This document shows positions 32,013-39,299 of a DNA stretch of 46,593 nucleotides, piece after piece. Position 1 is the stretch's first letter, and every line of letters begins with the position of its first letter. Both the position numbers and the translations under genes were made by a program. A model generated the notes under the pieces. It was not told the origin of the DNA. It saw only the letters and a program-made list of their open reading frames with translations, and ran no database searches. The stretch covers positions 1 to 46,593 of the forward strand of contig CANHFH010000007.1 of the NCBI GenBank assembly GCA_947459825.1. The letters are read 5' to 3'. This stretch comes from Pseudomonadota bacterium. GTDB taxonomy: Bacteria; Pseudomonadota; Gammaproteobacteria; Steroidobacterales; Steroidobacteraceae.

Positions 32013-32474
32013 TCAGGGCGATGATGCAGTGCGCTCGAAGGCCAAGGTCTCGTTGCCGCTCGCGTCATAGAGCACCAATTGCTGCCCGTCCACCTTGAGC
32101 GACCGCACATCATCGAGCAGCGCGAGATATGCGCTCTCGGCCCGCATCGCTGTCTTGTCGGTCGAAGCACGTCGCGTCGCGGTGATGCGCTCGGCGCGGA
32201 ACCGATCGCGGGCCGACGAGGTGTAATCACCGCTGTAGCGGTTCACACCGGCATACCCCGAGATGCGGCCATCGGCGAACGCTGCCGTGATACCTGTACT
32301 CGCGGGATCGACGGAACTCACAGACCATCCGATCAAGCGCCAGGACGAACCGGCGAGAGGGTCCTCGAAACCGGCGCATCCCGCGAGCGTCAGCAACGCC
32401 CACAAGACGATCGCCGGGCTCCGCAGGGCTCGTGTGGGTGGATGACCCGATCGAGGGTGGGACGACGGCGTCAT
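32013..32474 (-). CDS. META-domain lipoprotein (HslJ-like)
   Basis: A 153-residue protein with a hydrophobic signal ending in lipobox LAGC (about residue 33), then a META domain: LAGSSWRLIGW, ITAAFADGRISGYAGVNRYSGDY, and AESAYLALLDDVRSLKVDGQQLVLYDASGNETLAFERT. Such proteins sit in the outer or inner membrane and are linked to stress resistance in some bacteria; the activity is unknown. The ATG overlaps the stop of the small membrane protein upstream by four bases. Confidence 0.85.
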   Translation of the reverse strand: MTPSSHPRSGHPPTRALRSPAIVLWALLTLAGCAGFEDPLAGSSWRLIGWSVSSVDPASTGITAAFADGRISGYAGVNRYSGDYTSSARDRFRAERITATRRASTDKTAMRAESAYLALLDDVRSLKVDGQQLVLYDASGNETLAFERTASSP

Positions 32475-32791
32475 GGGCCAGCGCCTTCAGCGGTCCGTCG
32501 CCGCGGACGCTCGTCCTCGAACCACCAAAGGCTGACACCGTAGATCACGCCGCCGATGACCCACATGGCGATGTACAAGCCAACGCTTCGGGCGGTGACC
32601 GATGGCGAGAACAGGACCTGACCGAGAGCCATGCCGCCGAAGACCAGCGATGACCACAACGCCGCATGCTTGATGTGCACCGTGAAACCCTTCGGCGGGG
32701 CAGGAGAGACGCTGATGCCTCGTCCGTCGGGCATCGCCCGACCGATCTTGTCGGCAAGCGCATCTCCAATCTGGGACTTGTCGTCCGACAT
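32471..32791 (-). CDS. Small membrane protein, unknown
   Basis: A 106-residue protein with a hydrophilic head of about 45 residues and two hydrophobic segments (ALWSSLVFGGMALGQVLF and SVGLYIAMWVIGGVIYGVSLWWF) forming a hairpin. The ATG at 32791 is chosen because AGGAGG lies seven bases upstream; an in-frame ATG at 32809 precedes it. It is the second gene of the cluster that begins with the Sel1-repeat gene and overlaps the META gene by four bases. I recognise no family. Confidence 0.7.
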   Translation of the reverse strand: MSDDKSQIGDALADKIGRAMPDGRGISVSPAPPKGFTVHIKHAALWSSLVFGGMALGQVLFSPSVTARSVGLYIAMWVIGGVIYGVSLWWFEDERPRRRTAEGAGP

Positions 32792-32812
32792 ATCGGATCC
32801 TCCTGCCATCGG

Positions 32813-33532
32813 CTATCTCAACAGGTCCTGCACTTCGCCGATGCCGCGCTGTGCCCGCAGCGTCAGGGCCTTCGGTCTCGCCTGCCATCCGGCGGCGGCA
32901 GCTTCGGCCTGTGCGATCTGTGCGGACGACATGGTGCCGCGGATGGACTCGATGCTGGGCAAGATCCGCGGACGCATGGGCTCCGGCGTCAGACGCGCCA
33001 CGATCAGCATGTTCGTCAGCGCCTTGACCGGATCCTTCGGGACACCCTGCCCTCGCTGATAGGCGCCCGCGAGGTTGTAGGCCGCCTGTGCGTAGCCTTG
33101 CTCCGCCGCCGCCGTCCACCACTTCACGGCCTGCGGCCAGTCGCCCTTCTGCGCATGGCTGTTGCCGACATCGCTCTGCGCGAGCGAGTAGCCCGCCTCG
33201 GCGGCGACCGTCTTCGCGGCGAGCGCCTTGGCCTCGTCCACCTCGACCGCGCCGGGGAACTGCCCGGCGTAGTAGCAACCGACCTTGTAGTGGCCGAGCG
33301 CATCGCCGCCAGCGGCGGCGCGCTGGAACCAACCGAACGCGGCGCGAGGATCCTTCGCGGTGCCGATGCCGTTGTTGTAGAACATTCCGACGTTGTACTG
33401 CGCCGCGGCAGAGCCGCGCTCGCCGAGCGCGGTCAGCTTGCGGAGCGTTTCGGCGTCGGAAGCGTCGGCGTACGCCGACAAAGGCATCATGCAGAGCATC
33501 AACAGCGAGAGGAACCTGATCGGATGACGCAT
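32813..33532 (-). CDS. Exported Sel1-repeat (TPR-like) protein
   Basis: A 239-residue protein with a signal peptide (about 22 residues, ending SAYA) and at least three Sel1-like repeats: AAAQYNVGMFYNNGIGTAKDPRAAFGWFQRA, ALGHYKVGCYYAGQ and YAQAAYNLAGAYQRGQGVPKDPVKAL in short motif form. Such repeats form helical solenoids that bind proteins in the envelope. It heads the compact minus-strand cluster down to the GNAT gene. Confidence 0.85.
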   Translation of the reverse strand: MRHPIRFLSLLMLCMMPLSAYADASDAETLRKLTALGERGSAAAQYNVGMFYNNGIGTAKDPRAAFGWFQRAAAGGDALGHYKVGCYYAGQFPGAVEVDEAKALAAKTVAAEAGYSLAQSDVGNSHAQKGDWPQAVKWWTAAAEQGYAQAAYNLAGAYQRGQGVPKDPVKALTNMLIVARLTPEPMRPRILPSIESIRGTMSSAQIAQAEAAAAGWQARPKALTLRAQRGIGEVQDLLR

Positions 33533-33583
33533 GGAGGGCTCCGGATCGGATCGGCTTTTCAGGATATCACCGTGCAGGCGATG

Positions 33584-33922
33584 TCAGTCGCCGATGATTT
33601 CGTTGAGACCTTCGACCACCTGTGCCAGTTCTTCGGGCGAAGCACGCCCGAGCCGAGCGCCGATCCGCTCGACCGAAAGCGTACGGACCTGGCTGATCTT
33701 GACCCACGAGCGCTTCGGGAGGCGGCGATCGCCCAATTCCAGACTCAACGGGAACGCTGCGCGCGGTGTCTGGCTCGTCAGCGCCATGGCGATCACCGTG
33801 CCGGAGCGGTCGTTGAAGACATCGTGGCTGACCACGAGCACCGGACGCAGTCCGCTCTGCTCGTGGCCGCGGACCGGGTTGAGGTCCGCCCAACGGATCT
33901 CGCCCCTCAGTATGCGGGCCAC
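33584..33922 (-). CDS. MazF/PemK-family toxin
   Basis: A 112-residue endoribonuclease-type toxin: [27 protein letters not shown] is the family start, with the conserved Arg-Pro-Val core, then [11 protein letters not shown] and the C-terminal [13 protein letters not shown] with the catalytic-region Thr/Arg. The GTG at 33922 lies inside the end of the antitoxin frame (16-base overlap), which fixes the start; the longer open frame would run through the antitoxin. The two genes form the usual antitoxin-first pair. Confidence 0.9.
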   Translation of the reverse strand: MARILRGEIRWADLNPVRGHEQSGLRPVLVVSHDVFNDRSGTVIAMALTSQTPRAAFPLSLELGDRRLPKRSWVKISQVRTLSVERIGARLGRASPEELAQVVEGLNEIIGD

Positions 33923-34149
33923 GAGTCCAGTTCCTGCCCCAAGCCCTCTTCGGCCAACGACCGCTCCGCCTTCGGGTCGAGCTTCGCGCACTCGGCCGCG
34001 AGACGGCGGCGCTGCATCCGCGACAGCTTCTCCTCGACGGCGGCCTGGATGGCCCGGCTGCGGTTCGGGTAGACCTCCCTCGCGACGAGGTCATCGACGC
34101 TTTCGAGCGTCTCGCTGTCGAGCGTGATGGCGACCTTGACGGTGGTCAT
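33907..34149 (-). CDS. Ribbon-helix-helix antitoxin of the MazF/PemK-type pair
   Basis: An 80-residue CopG-like antitoxin. The first 45 residues ([39 protein letters not shown] in family order) form the DNA-binding ribbon-helix-helix, and the acidic/basic tail should wrap the toxin. It overlaps the toxin start. A dyad upstream of the ATG is a likely operator. Confidence 0.9.
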   Translation of the reverse strand: MTTVKVAITLDSETLESVDDLVAREVYPNRSRAIQAAVEEKLSRMQRRRLAAECAKLDPKAERSLAEEGLGQELDSWPAY

Positions 34150-34166
34150 GACAGAGCTCTCATCGG

Positions 34167-34187
34167 AGTATTACAATTTATCATACT
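34167..34187 (-). promoter_or_regulatory. Candidate operator dyad for the MazF/PemK-type module
   Basis: AGTAT-N11-ATACT, with further symmetric A/T positions inside, lies 18-38 bases upstream of the antitoxin ATG in an AT-rich patch that also contains TATGAT-like hexamers. The position suits autorepression by the ribbon-helix-helix antitoxin. I could not fix the exact promoter. Confidence 0.45.
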
Positions 34188-34315
34188 ATGCACACATCTG
34201 TAGGCGAGTGCCACAAAGAAGGCCTGCCGTAGAACAGCGGCGATGATCGGGGCATCAAGCCGCGGATCCGGTCGAACGCACCAGAAATGCCCATATCGGA
34301 ACCCGTCGCCACCCC

Positions 34316-34735
34316 TCACTTGCGTGGCGTGCGATAGCCCCGCGCCCGCGCCTCCTCGAAGACCGCCGCGGCTTCCTGGGCCACCACCATCGTCTTGATG
34401 TCCCCGGGCGTGAGCGTGGCGAGCCACGCGCGGTACCGCGTGTCGTGCTCGGCACGCGCCTTCTTGAAGGCCGCGATCGCGGCTTCGCCGATGTTCCGCC
34501 GCCGCACCGAACGGGCGAAGATGGCGGCGAACTCCGCCGAGGTCTCGGCGGCGATGACGCGCTCGGTGTCGTACAGCGCCTTGCCCTTGAAGTTCGCCCA
34601 ATGGTTGACCGTGCCCCAGCTGTCCGGCCGCTTCAGCAAGCGGGCCACGAGGGCGCGTGTCCAACCGCGGTCGGCGAGCTGGGCGTGGTCGAGGTAGCGG
34701 ATGTCGTCGGGATCCGCGGTCGATTCATCGGTCAT
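34316..34735 (-). CDS. Hypothetical protein with helix-turn-helix-like N-terminus
   Basis: A 139-residue soluble protein. Residues about 13-65 (YLDHAQLADRGWTRALVARLLKRPDSW, then Y.TERVIAAETSAEF) match a small N-terminal module seen in many uncharacterised bacterial proteins, with the invariant RGWT. The rest is a charged helical domain. AGGAG lies eight bases before the ATG. No function can be assigned; it stands alone between two toxin-antitoxin modules. The flanking 34150-34315 holds only the antitoxin's upstream region. Confidence 0.7.
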   Translation of the reverse strand: MTDESTADPDDIRYLDHAQLADRGWTRALVARLLKRPDSWGTVNHWANFKGKALYDTERVIAAETSAEFAAIFARSVRRRNIGEAAIAAFKKARAEHDTRYRAWLATLTPGDIKTMVVAQEAAAVFEEARARGYRTPRK

Positions 34736-34870
34736 GGGCGCTCTCCTCGATCTGGATGATCACGACAGAAACAGCGCTGGCGACCGCTGATGGTCGCATG
34801 ACAGCCTTGTTTACAGCCCGAACGCCCGAAGCAGGCGGGAGCGGACCGGGCCGGCGCAGACATCCTCCAG

Positions 34871-34899
34871 TTGATTTATTGTATACGCGTATATACATT
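34871..34899 (+). promoter_or_regulatory. brnTA promoter with palindromic operator
   Basis: TTGATT (34871-34876), a 17-base spacer and TACATT (34894-34899) end five bases before the brnT ATG, so the message should have almost no leader. The spacer contains the perfect 12-base palindrome TATACGCGTATA (34882-34893), a natural operator for the BrnA antitoxin or the BrnTA complex. Confidence 0.6.
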
Positions 34900-34903
34900 A
34901 TTC

Positions 34904-35182
34904 ATGTCGTTCACTTATGACCCCCGAAAAAGCCGCAGAAGCATCGTCGAGCGCGGCATCTCCTTCGATCTGGCAGAGCGGTTCGAATGGGACCGCGCGT
35001 GGGTCGTCGAAGACCTGCGGCGCGACTACGGGGAGAGACGTTTCCGGGCCTTGGGCATGATCGAAGGCCGTCTGCACGCCTTGGTGTTCACGCCGCGCGA
35101 GGCGGTGGTCCACGTGATCAGCCTCCGTAAAGCGAATCATCGGGAGATCAGGAGATATGAAGCGCAAACCCTCGAAGAGTGA
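34904..35182 (+). CDS. brnT: BrnT-family toxin
   Basis: A 92-residue RelE-fold ribonuclease toxin: TYDPRKSRRSIVERGISFDLAERF at the start, DYGERRFRALGMIEGRLHALVFT in the middle and VISLRKANHREIRRYE at the end, which are the BrnT motifs with the expected Arg and Glu residues. The ATG at 34904 is the first that follows the promoter. It overlaps brnA by 26 bases, toxin first, as usual for this type. Confidence 0.92.
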   Translation: MSFTYDPRKSRRSIVERGISFDLAERFEWDRAWVVEDLRRDYGERRFRALGMIEGRLHALVFTPREAVVHVISLRKANHREIRRYEAQTLEE

Positions 35183-35480
35183 CCCCGCGCCCCGACGACG
35201 ACGCTCGGGTCGCTCCGGTACCGGTGTCAACCCGGAGTGGACGGAGACAGACTTCGCGCAAGCTAAACCGGCCGCTGAAGTGCTTCCCGATCTCGTCGGC
35301 TCCGAACGCGCCGAGCGTCTCCTGCGGCCTAGAGGCCGCCCCAAAACGGGCAACGCGCGCACGCTCATCTCGCTGCGGTTGCCGCCGGACACGCTTGCCC
35401 GTTGGAAAGCGACGGGCCCCGGCTGGCAGACGCGGATGGCCGACCTGCTCGGGCGGGCTGTGCGCCATCGCGCGGCCTGA
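35157..35480 (+). CDS. brnA: BrnA-family antitoxin
   Basis: A 107-residue antitoxin: a basic Arg/Lys/Pro-rich head, a toxin-binding middle (NPEWTETDFAQAKPAAEVLPDLV) and a C-terminal ribbon-helix-helix (RTLISLRLPPDTLARWKATGPGWQTRMADLL). The DNA-binding part at the C-terminus and the overlap with brnT match the BrnTA type II system. It converges with the S-adenosylmethionine synthetase paralogue, 27 bases apart. Confidence 0.9.
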   Translation: MKRKPSKSDPAPRRRRSGRSGTGVNPEWTETDFAQAKPAAEVLPDLVGSERAERLLRPRGRPKTGNARTLISLRLPPDTLARWKATGPGWQTRMADLLGRAVRHRAA

Positions 35481-35507
35481 GCCATCGCGTGCTGCGGCGA
35501 ACCGCCA

Positions 35508-36725
35508 TCAGGCTGCGGCACGCCGGTGCTCCGCAATCGGGGTCGCTACGTCCTCCCACCACGCCCCCGGTGCGGCCGGATGTCCCCAGCGCGCGAGTTC
35601 GCCCGTCACCAACGGGGCGTATTCGCTTTCGCGCAGCTGCGCGTGCATCGCGCGTGCGGCCGCGCGCGTGGAGGTGACGGTCAACCCCGCCGGCAGCGGC
35701 ACCGCACGGCCGTCGGCCCACACGCTGACGGACTCGGGCGCGATCGAGTTCGGGCGGTACTCGAGCCGCACCGTCACGCGCTGGCCGAGGCCGGCCTGCA
35801 CGCACTGCAGCGCGAGCCGGCGCGCGACCATGCCGCCGGCACGATCGGGCTTGTAGCAGTCCTTGCCGCTCCACGCGCCGCCGCCGATCGGTACGCCGGG
35901 TCCGTAGGCATCCATCACGAGCTTCTTGCCGGTGGTGCCGTTGTCGCCCGTCGGGCCGCCGCAAAGGAACATGCCGGCAGCGTTGAGGGTGAGGTCGGGC
36001 AGCGGCGCATCGGCGGTCATCGCACCGACGGCATCGTCGTCGGTCAGCGCGTCGCGCAGCGCCTGCTGCGCGTGGCGGCGCATCTGCAGCCAATCGGCAT
36101 CCACCGCATGGTGCAGCGACACCGATACGGACTGCGGTACGAAACGGCCGTCGGCATGCTCCTCGCCGCGCACGATCACCTTGCCGTCGGGACCGATCGG
36201 GCCCTGCGGATCGCGCTGCTGCAGCGTGTGCAACGCGCGCGCGATGCGCCGCGCGGTCCACAGCGCACCGGGCAGATGGCCGGTATCGGGCGTCGCCTGC
36301 GCATAGCCGATGCAGATGCACTGGTCGTCCGACAGATGCCGCAGTTCCTGCCAATCCTCGCCGCGCTGCTCGATACGCAGTGCGCTGGTGTCGATGTGCA
36401 GCGCCTCGGGCAGCGGATCCCAGCGGCCGCCGTAGCCCGCGGAGCGGTAGGTGTCGCGCACCCAGTCCGCGATGCGCGCGCCGATGTCGGGCAGGCGCAC
36501 GGTGTCGAATCCGATCAGCCCGGTCACGAACACGCGGTCGAAGGCGCAGGCCACCTCGATGCCGACCTGGCCGTAGGGGTCGAGGCGCGCCACCTCACCG
36601 ACGATACGATCGGCGATCGCATCGCAGAGTTTGTCGGGATGGCCGGGCAGCACCCACTCGGCGACAGTCGTATCAACAGCGGCGCGTGGGCTGCGGATGT
36701 CGCTCATGTCGTTCGTCGTGCTCAT
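35508..36725 (-). CDS. Divergent S-adenosylmethionine synthetase paralogue
   Basis: A 405-residue methionine adenosyltransferase-fold protein, predicted to make SAM from methionine and ATP. The signature motifs are present but altered. GHPDK is intact, with Pro instead of Glu just before the Gly. The usual GDQG loop reads DDQC. The P-loop-like GGPTGDNGTTGKK has Lys in place of the first basic Arg. GGGAWSGKDCYKPDR is intact. This is not the housekeeping MetK sequence. The ATG at 36725 gives the family start; GAGG lies about ten bases upstream. It follows the metallopeptidase-vWA frame by 14 bases, so they are probably cotranscribed. It may serve a special methylation or polyamine-type pathway, or work poorly. 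Confidence 0.8.
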   Translation of the reverse strand: MSTTNDMSDIRSPRAAVDTTVAEWVLPGHPDKLCDAIADRIVGEVARLDPYGQVGIEVACAFDRVFVTGLIGFDTVRLPDIGARIADWVRDTYRSAGYGGRWDPLPEALHIDTSALRIEQRGEDWQELRHLSDDQCICIGYAQATPDTGHLPGALWTARRIARALHTLQQRDPQGPIGPDGKVIVRGEEHADGRFVPQSVSVSLHHAVDADWLQMRRHAQQALRDALTDDDAVGAMTADAPLPDLTLNAAGMFLCGGPTGDNGTTGKKLVMDAYGPGVPIGGGAWSGKDCYKPDRAGGMVARRLALQCVQAGLGQRVTVRLEYRPNSIAPESVSVWADGRAVPLPAGLTVTSTRAAARAMHAQLRESEYAPLVTGELARWGHPAAPGAWWEDVATPIAEHRRAAA

Positions 36726-36739
36726 CGTTTCTCTTCCTC

Positions 36740-38089
36740 TTATCTTTTCCGGTCCAAAGGCGGGATGCGCATCACGGGCCAAGCGGGCACTGCGCAGAAA
36801 CGCCCGTCGCAGCCGTCGAGCAGCCCCACGCGCACCACCGGGCGCGCGTCGCGCAGTCGACGCAGCTGCCCCTCGGTGAGGCGTTGCACTTCGCCGTCGG
36901 TGACGATCACCGCGCGGCGGATGCGCTGCTGCAGCAAGTGCTCGGCGACGCAGGCGATGTCGGTGCCACCGTCGGAGCGCACACGGCCGGCGGCGAGATC
37001 GCGGCGGGTGAGCGGATGCACCACGGTCGAGAACCCGTACAGGGGCCAGCGCACGAGCTGCGCGGACTCGTTGACGGCCTGCAGCAGCACCTGCAACCAC
37101 GCCGCCATCGATCCCGAGACATCGAAGTACACGGCCACCTGCCCCGCCTGCTGCAGCGCGTGGTGCTGCGCCTCGATGTTCCAGAGCAGGGGCGTCGCAC
37201 CCATCAGCCGCTGCAGTTGCGCGCGCCGATCGCCGCCCTGCGGCAACGGCGTCAGCGACGGCACCGTGACCGTCTCGGGCAGCCACGGTCCGTTGTCGGC
37301 GCCGTTCGCCGTGCGTGCGAGCAGCGCGCGGATCGCCTGCCGCGCCGCAGCATGCTTGCGGAGCGGGTTCTGCACCCACTCGAGCGGGCCGCCGTCATCG
37401 GTGCCGCCGCGCCGCTCCACCATCGGCCAGCGCGCGACGATGCGCTGGACCTCGCGATGCAGGTCCGGGTCGGCGTGCAGCGGATCGCCCGTCGTCGACC
37501 CGGCCCGGTGATCGCCGAGCAGCCGGTGCCCGTCCACAGCCAGATCGATGGCGATGCCGTCGAGCGGCGCGAAGAGCTCGGTCGTGGTCGCGCCCTGGTC
37601 GTCGTAGAGCCGACGGTGCACATCGCCCAAGCGCCCCGCGGCGTAGCGGGGCTTGTCGGGCCAGCCGGGCGGCGGAGCGATCAGGCTCCACGCCCCCTCT
37701 GCGGCGGCCGAGGCCGAGAAGAACGAGGTGAACTACACCGACGGATGCAGCAGACAGAGCTGCGCGTTGATGATGCAGTCGAAGGCCCAGTTCGCGGCCG
37801 GTGTCGAGCGCGCGTACATCCGCGTGTGGCCGAGCAGTACATGGTAGAGCTCGTGCATCACGAGCATCGCGAGGTGCGCGTCCGTGCGGCAGCGCGCCGC
37901 CACGAAGTCCGGGTTGACGAGCATCACCGACCGCGCGCCGAGCGTGACCGCCGCGGTCGGGACCTCACGCGAGATCTCGATAGCGAGCAGCTGCAGCAGT
38001 TTGCCGAAGGCGGGATGACGCAGCGGCACGCTCTGACGGATGCGGTCGCCGAGCAGGCGCTCGCCGAGATCGACGGGTTCAGCGGCCAT
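36740..38089 (-). pseudogene. DUF2201-type metallopeptidase-vWA protein interrupted by one in-frame TAG
   Basis: Two open stretches in the same frame form one typical protein of about 449 residues. The N-terminal part (from ATG 38089) has the zinc-peptidase motif HELYH (residues 79-83) and NWAFDCIINAQL. The C-terminal part has a von Willebrand A-like metal site: DVSGSM, GGTDIA and VIVTDGE. Codon 119 is TAG (37733-37735), right after LLHPSV, and the frame continues with FTSFFSASAAAEG without any other stop to 36740. Family proteins are single chains of this layout, often next to a MoxR-type ATPase. Either a recent nonsense mutation, a sequence error or readthrough explains it; I list it as a pseudogene with that caveat. 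Confidence 0.75.
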
Positions 38090-38864
38090 ACGGTGTCCTC
38101 GGGGTCCAGAGTTCCCAGATGCCCGACGGCGACTCGCCCCGCCACAGGTCGAGCAACCGCGTGAGCGTCGGCGCGGGTGGGCGTCGTTCGTATCGCAGCG
38201 CGGTAGCCGGGTCCATGCCGAGGGGCGCACCGAAGCCCACCGCCGGCACCCACGCCGGCCAAGGCACGGCCTGCAGGCGCTCGGCCAATTCGCTGACGAG
38301 TGCGCCCTCGGGCAGGTCGGCCAAGCGGATGAGTTCGGTGCGCGGAGAGCGACGCTTGCGTGCCGAGGTAGCGGTCACGGCCTCGACCCGCGCCACCGCG
38401 ACCAAGGCCCGCGCGAGACCGAGCGGTGCCACGAGCCGCCCGTACTCATAGCCCATACCGAGGCGCGCGCAGAGCGCTGCAGGGAGATCCACCTGCGCGA
38501 AGCACAGCGCGTGCGAAAGCATCGCACCGCCGCCCGGTCCGACGGCGATCGTGCCGTCAGCGGCGCCCGTTGTCCGGGACGCGCCCGCGCCGGGCATCTG
38601 CGATGCAGTACCCGCTGCGGCCTGCGGCGCAGCGCCCTCCCCCCCATCGCGCTGCCCCAACCTCGGCATCACCACGGTGGAGCGCGGCGGAGCGCACATG
38701 TTCCCCCAGACGGCGACCACGTCTGAAGTGAGCAGCGCGGGGTTCAGCAACGCGGGGATAGCATCGCAGAGGCGCTCGGGTCAGGCGGCATGGGCGTCCG
38801 GCGCATCGAGATGAGAAAGCCCGTGCAGCCCGAGGGCCGACAGAAGGTCCGTACGCGTCGCCAT
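38079..38864 (-). pseudogene. Unknown gene interrupted by one in-frame TGA, upstream of the metallopeptidase-vWA gene
   Basis: The ATG at 38864 is preceded by GGGGAG at good distance. It opens a 27-codon frame (MATRTDLLSALGLHGL...) that stops at TGA 38781-38783. The same frame then runs on for 233 further codons to 38079, where it overlaps the next gene's ATG by 11 bases. The continuation begins PERLCDAIPALLNPALL and contains ALCFAQVDLPAALCARLGMGYEYGRL and a C-terminal SGIWELWTP. It has normal codon use and no family I can name; I see no Walker motif, although an ATPase is common at this place. The start signal and coupling to the next gene suggest a real gene with a single nonsense codon or recoding. 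Confidence 0.5.
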
Positions 38865-38982
38865 GTCGCCGCTCCCCACCGTCCACGCGCGCAGCGCAGG
38901 CGGCGCCGGACGGAGGGGGGCGCTGCCGACGCTTTAGCAGTATTTGTGGATCGCCCTGCAAGTTGTCGCTTAAGGAGGCGAT

Positions 38983-39013
38983 GAAAACAAAACGGCCCTC
39001 GAGAGCGAGGGCC
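38983..39013 (-). terminator. Rho-independent terminator (minus strand)
   Basis: On the minus strand, GGCCCTCG-CTCT-CGAGGGCC (39013 to 38994) is a perfect 8-pair stem with a four-base loop, followed by GTTTTGTTTTC. It can end either a short RNA begun at about 39136 or transcription from the small gene at 39300-39665. It lies 119 bases upstream of the ATG at 38864, so it may also work as an attenuator for that operon. Confidence 0.85.
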
Positions 39014-39136
39014 GTGTGCCTGCTGGTGTTGCGCCTGCTCCCGTGGAGCGGCGCCTCATCCCGGTTGACCCGGTTGCCACCTTGCCGCAGGACGGCAGGT
39101 TGGCGACAGGCAGGCAGCCTGTGCTCTGGATGACTC
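38984..39136 (-). ncRNA. Candidate structured leader RNA or small RNA
   Basis: A 150-base minus-strand segment lies between a good promoter and an intrinsic terminator and folds by eye into five helices. P1: TCATCC (39133-39128) with GGATGA (39061-39056), closing the 5' domain. P2: ACAGG with CCTGT (39122-39106). P3: GCCAaCCTGCCG with CGGCAaGGTGGC (39104-39076). P4: GCGCC..CTCC with GGAG..GGCGC (39054-39031). P5 is the terminator. P1 encloses P2 and P3 as in a three-way junction. No riboswitch class I know matches. It stands upstream of the operon ending in the SAM synthetase paralogue, so cis-regulation is a reasonable guess. A 50-codon open frame on the other strand (38981-39133) is the competing reading. 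Confidence 0.45.
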
Positions 39137-39141
39137 GTCAA

Positions 39142-39170
39142 AGCATACGGAACGGTTTTCCTGAGGGCAA
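39142..39170 (-). promoter_or_regulatory. Candidate promoter for the structured RNA
   Basis: On the minus strand TTGCCC (39165-39170), a 17-base spacer and TATGCT (39142-39147) resemble a sigma-70 promoter, with a start predicted near 39135. The remaining gap to the next gene, 39171-39299, shows nothing else I can identify. Confidence 0.5.
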
Positions 39171-39299
39171 GTCATCGACCACCACCGACCCCGTGATCGG
39201 CGTTCGTCGACTACGCCCTGCAGCGACCCGCAACGGCGCGATGCGGGGACGGTGCGGATGCTGTAGAGGAGGATCCTCGCCCGCGTGGCGGACCCGCGG

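Noticed and set aside
37733-37735. The in-frame TAG as a pyrrolysine codon
   Set aside because: The host looks like a gammaproteobacterium with no sign of pyrrolysine genes in the window, and the protein is not a methylamine methyltransferase.
38781-38783. The in-frame TGA as a selenocysteine codon
   Set aside because: No recognisable bacterial SECIS-like hairpin follows directly, the context is not a redox motif, and the neighbouring gene has TAG instead, which selenocysteine cannot explain.
38981-39133. A 50-codon plus-strand frame (MKTKRPSRARAVCLLVL...) with AAGGAGG just upstream
   Set aside because: It looks like a small exported protein start, but the ribosome site is only two bases from ATG, the start lies in the terminator's T-run complement, and the minus strand has promoter, fold and terminator. 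Kept as the competing explanation for the candidate RNA.
38984-39136. Identification of the structured RNA as a cyclic-di-GMP-I, cobalamin or SAH riboswitch
   Set aside because: Some fragments (for example GGTGGCAACCGGG) recall the 3' part of the c-di-GMP-I motif, but the conserved GNRA loop and receptor bases are missing, and no cobalamin or SAH core is seen.
38557-39141. A 194-codon minus-strand frame overlapping the unknown gene
   Set aside because: Arg/Ala-rich without motifs; the frame starting at 38864 has a proper ribosome site and couples to the next gene.
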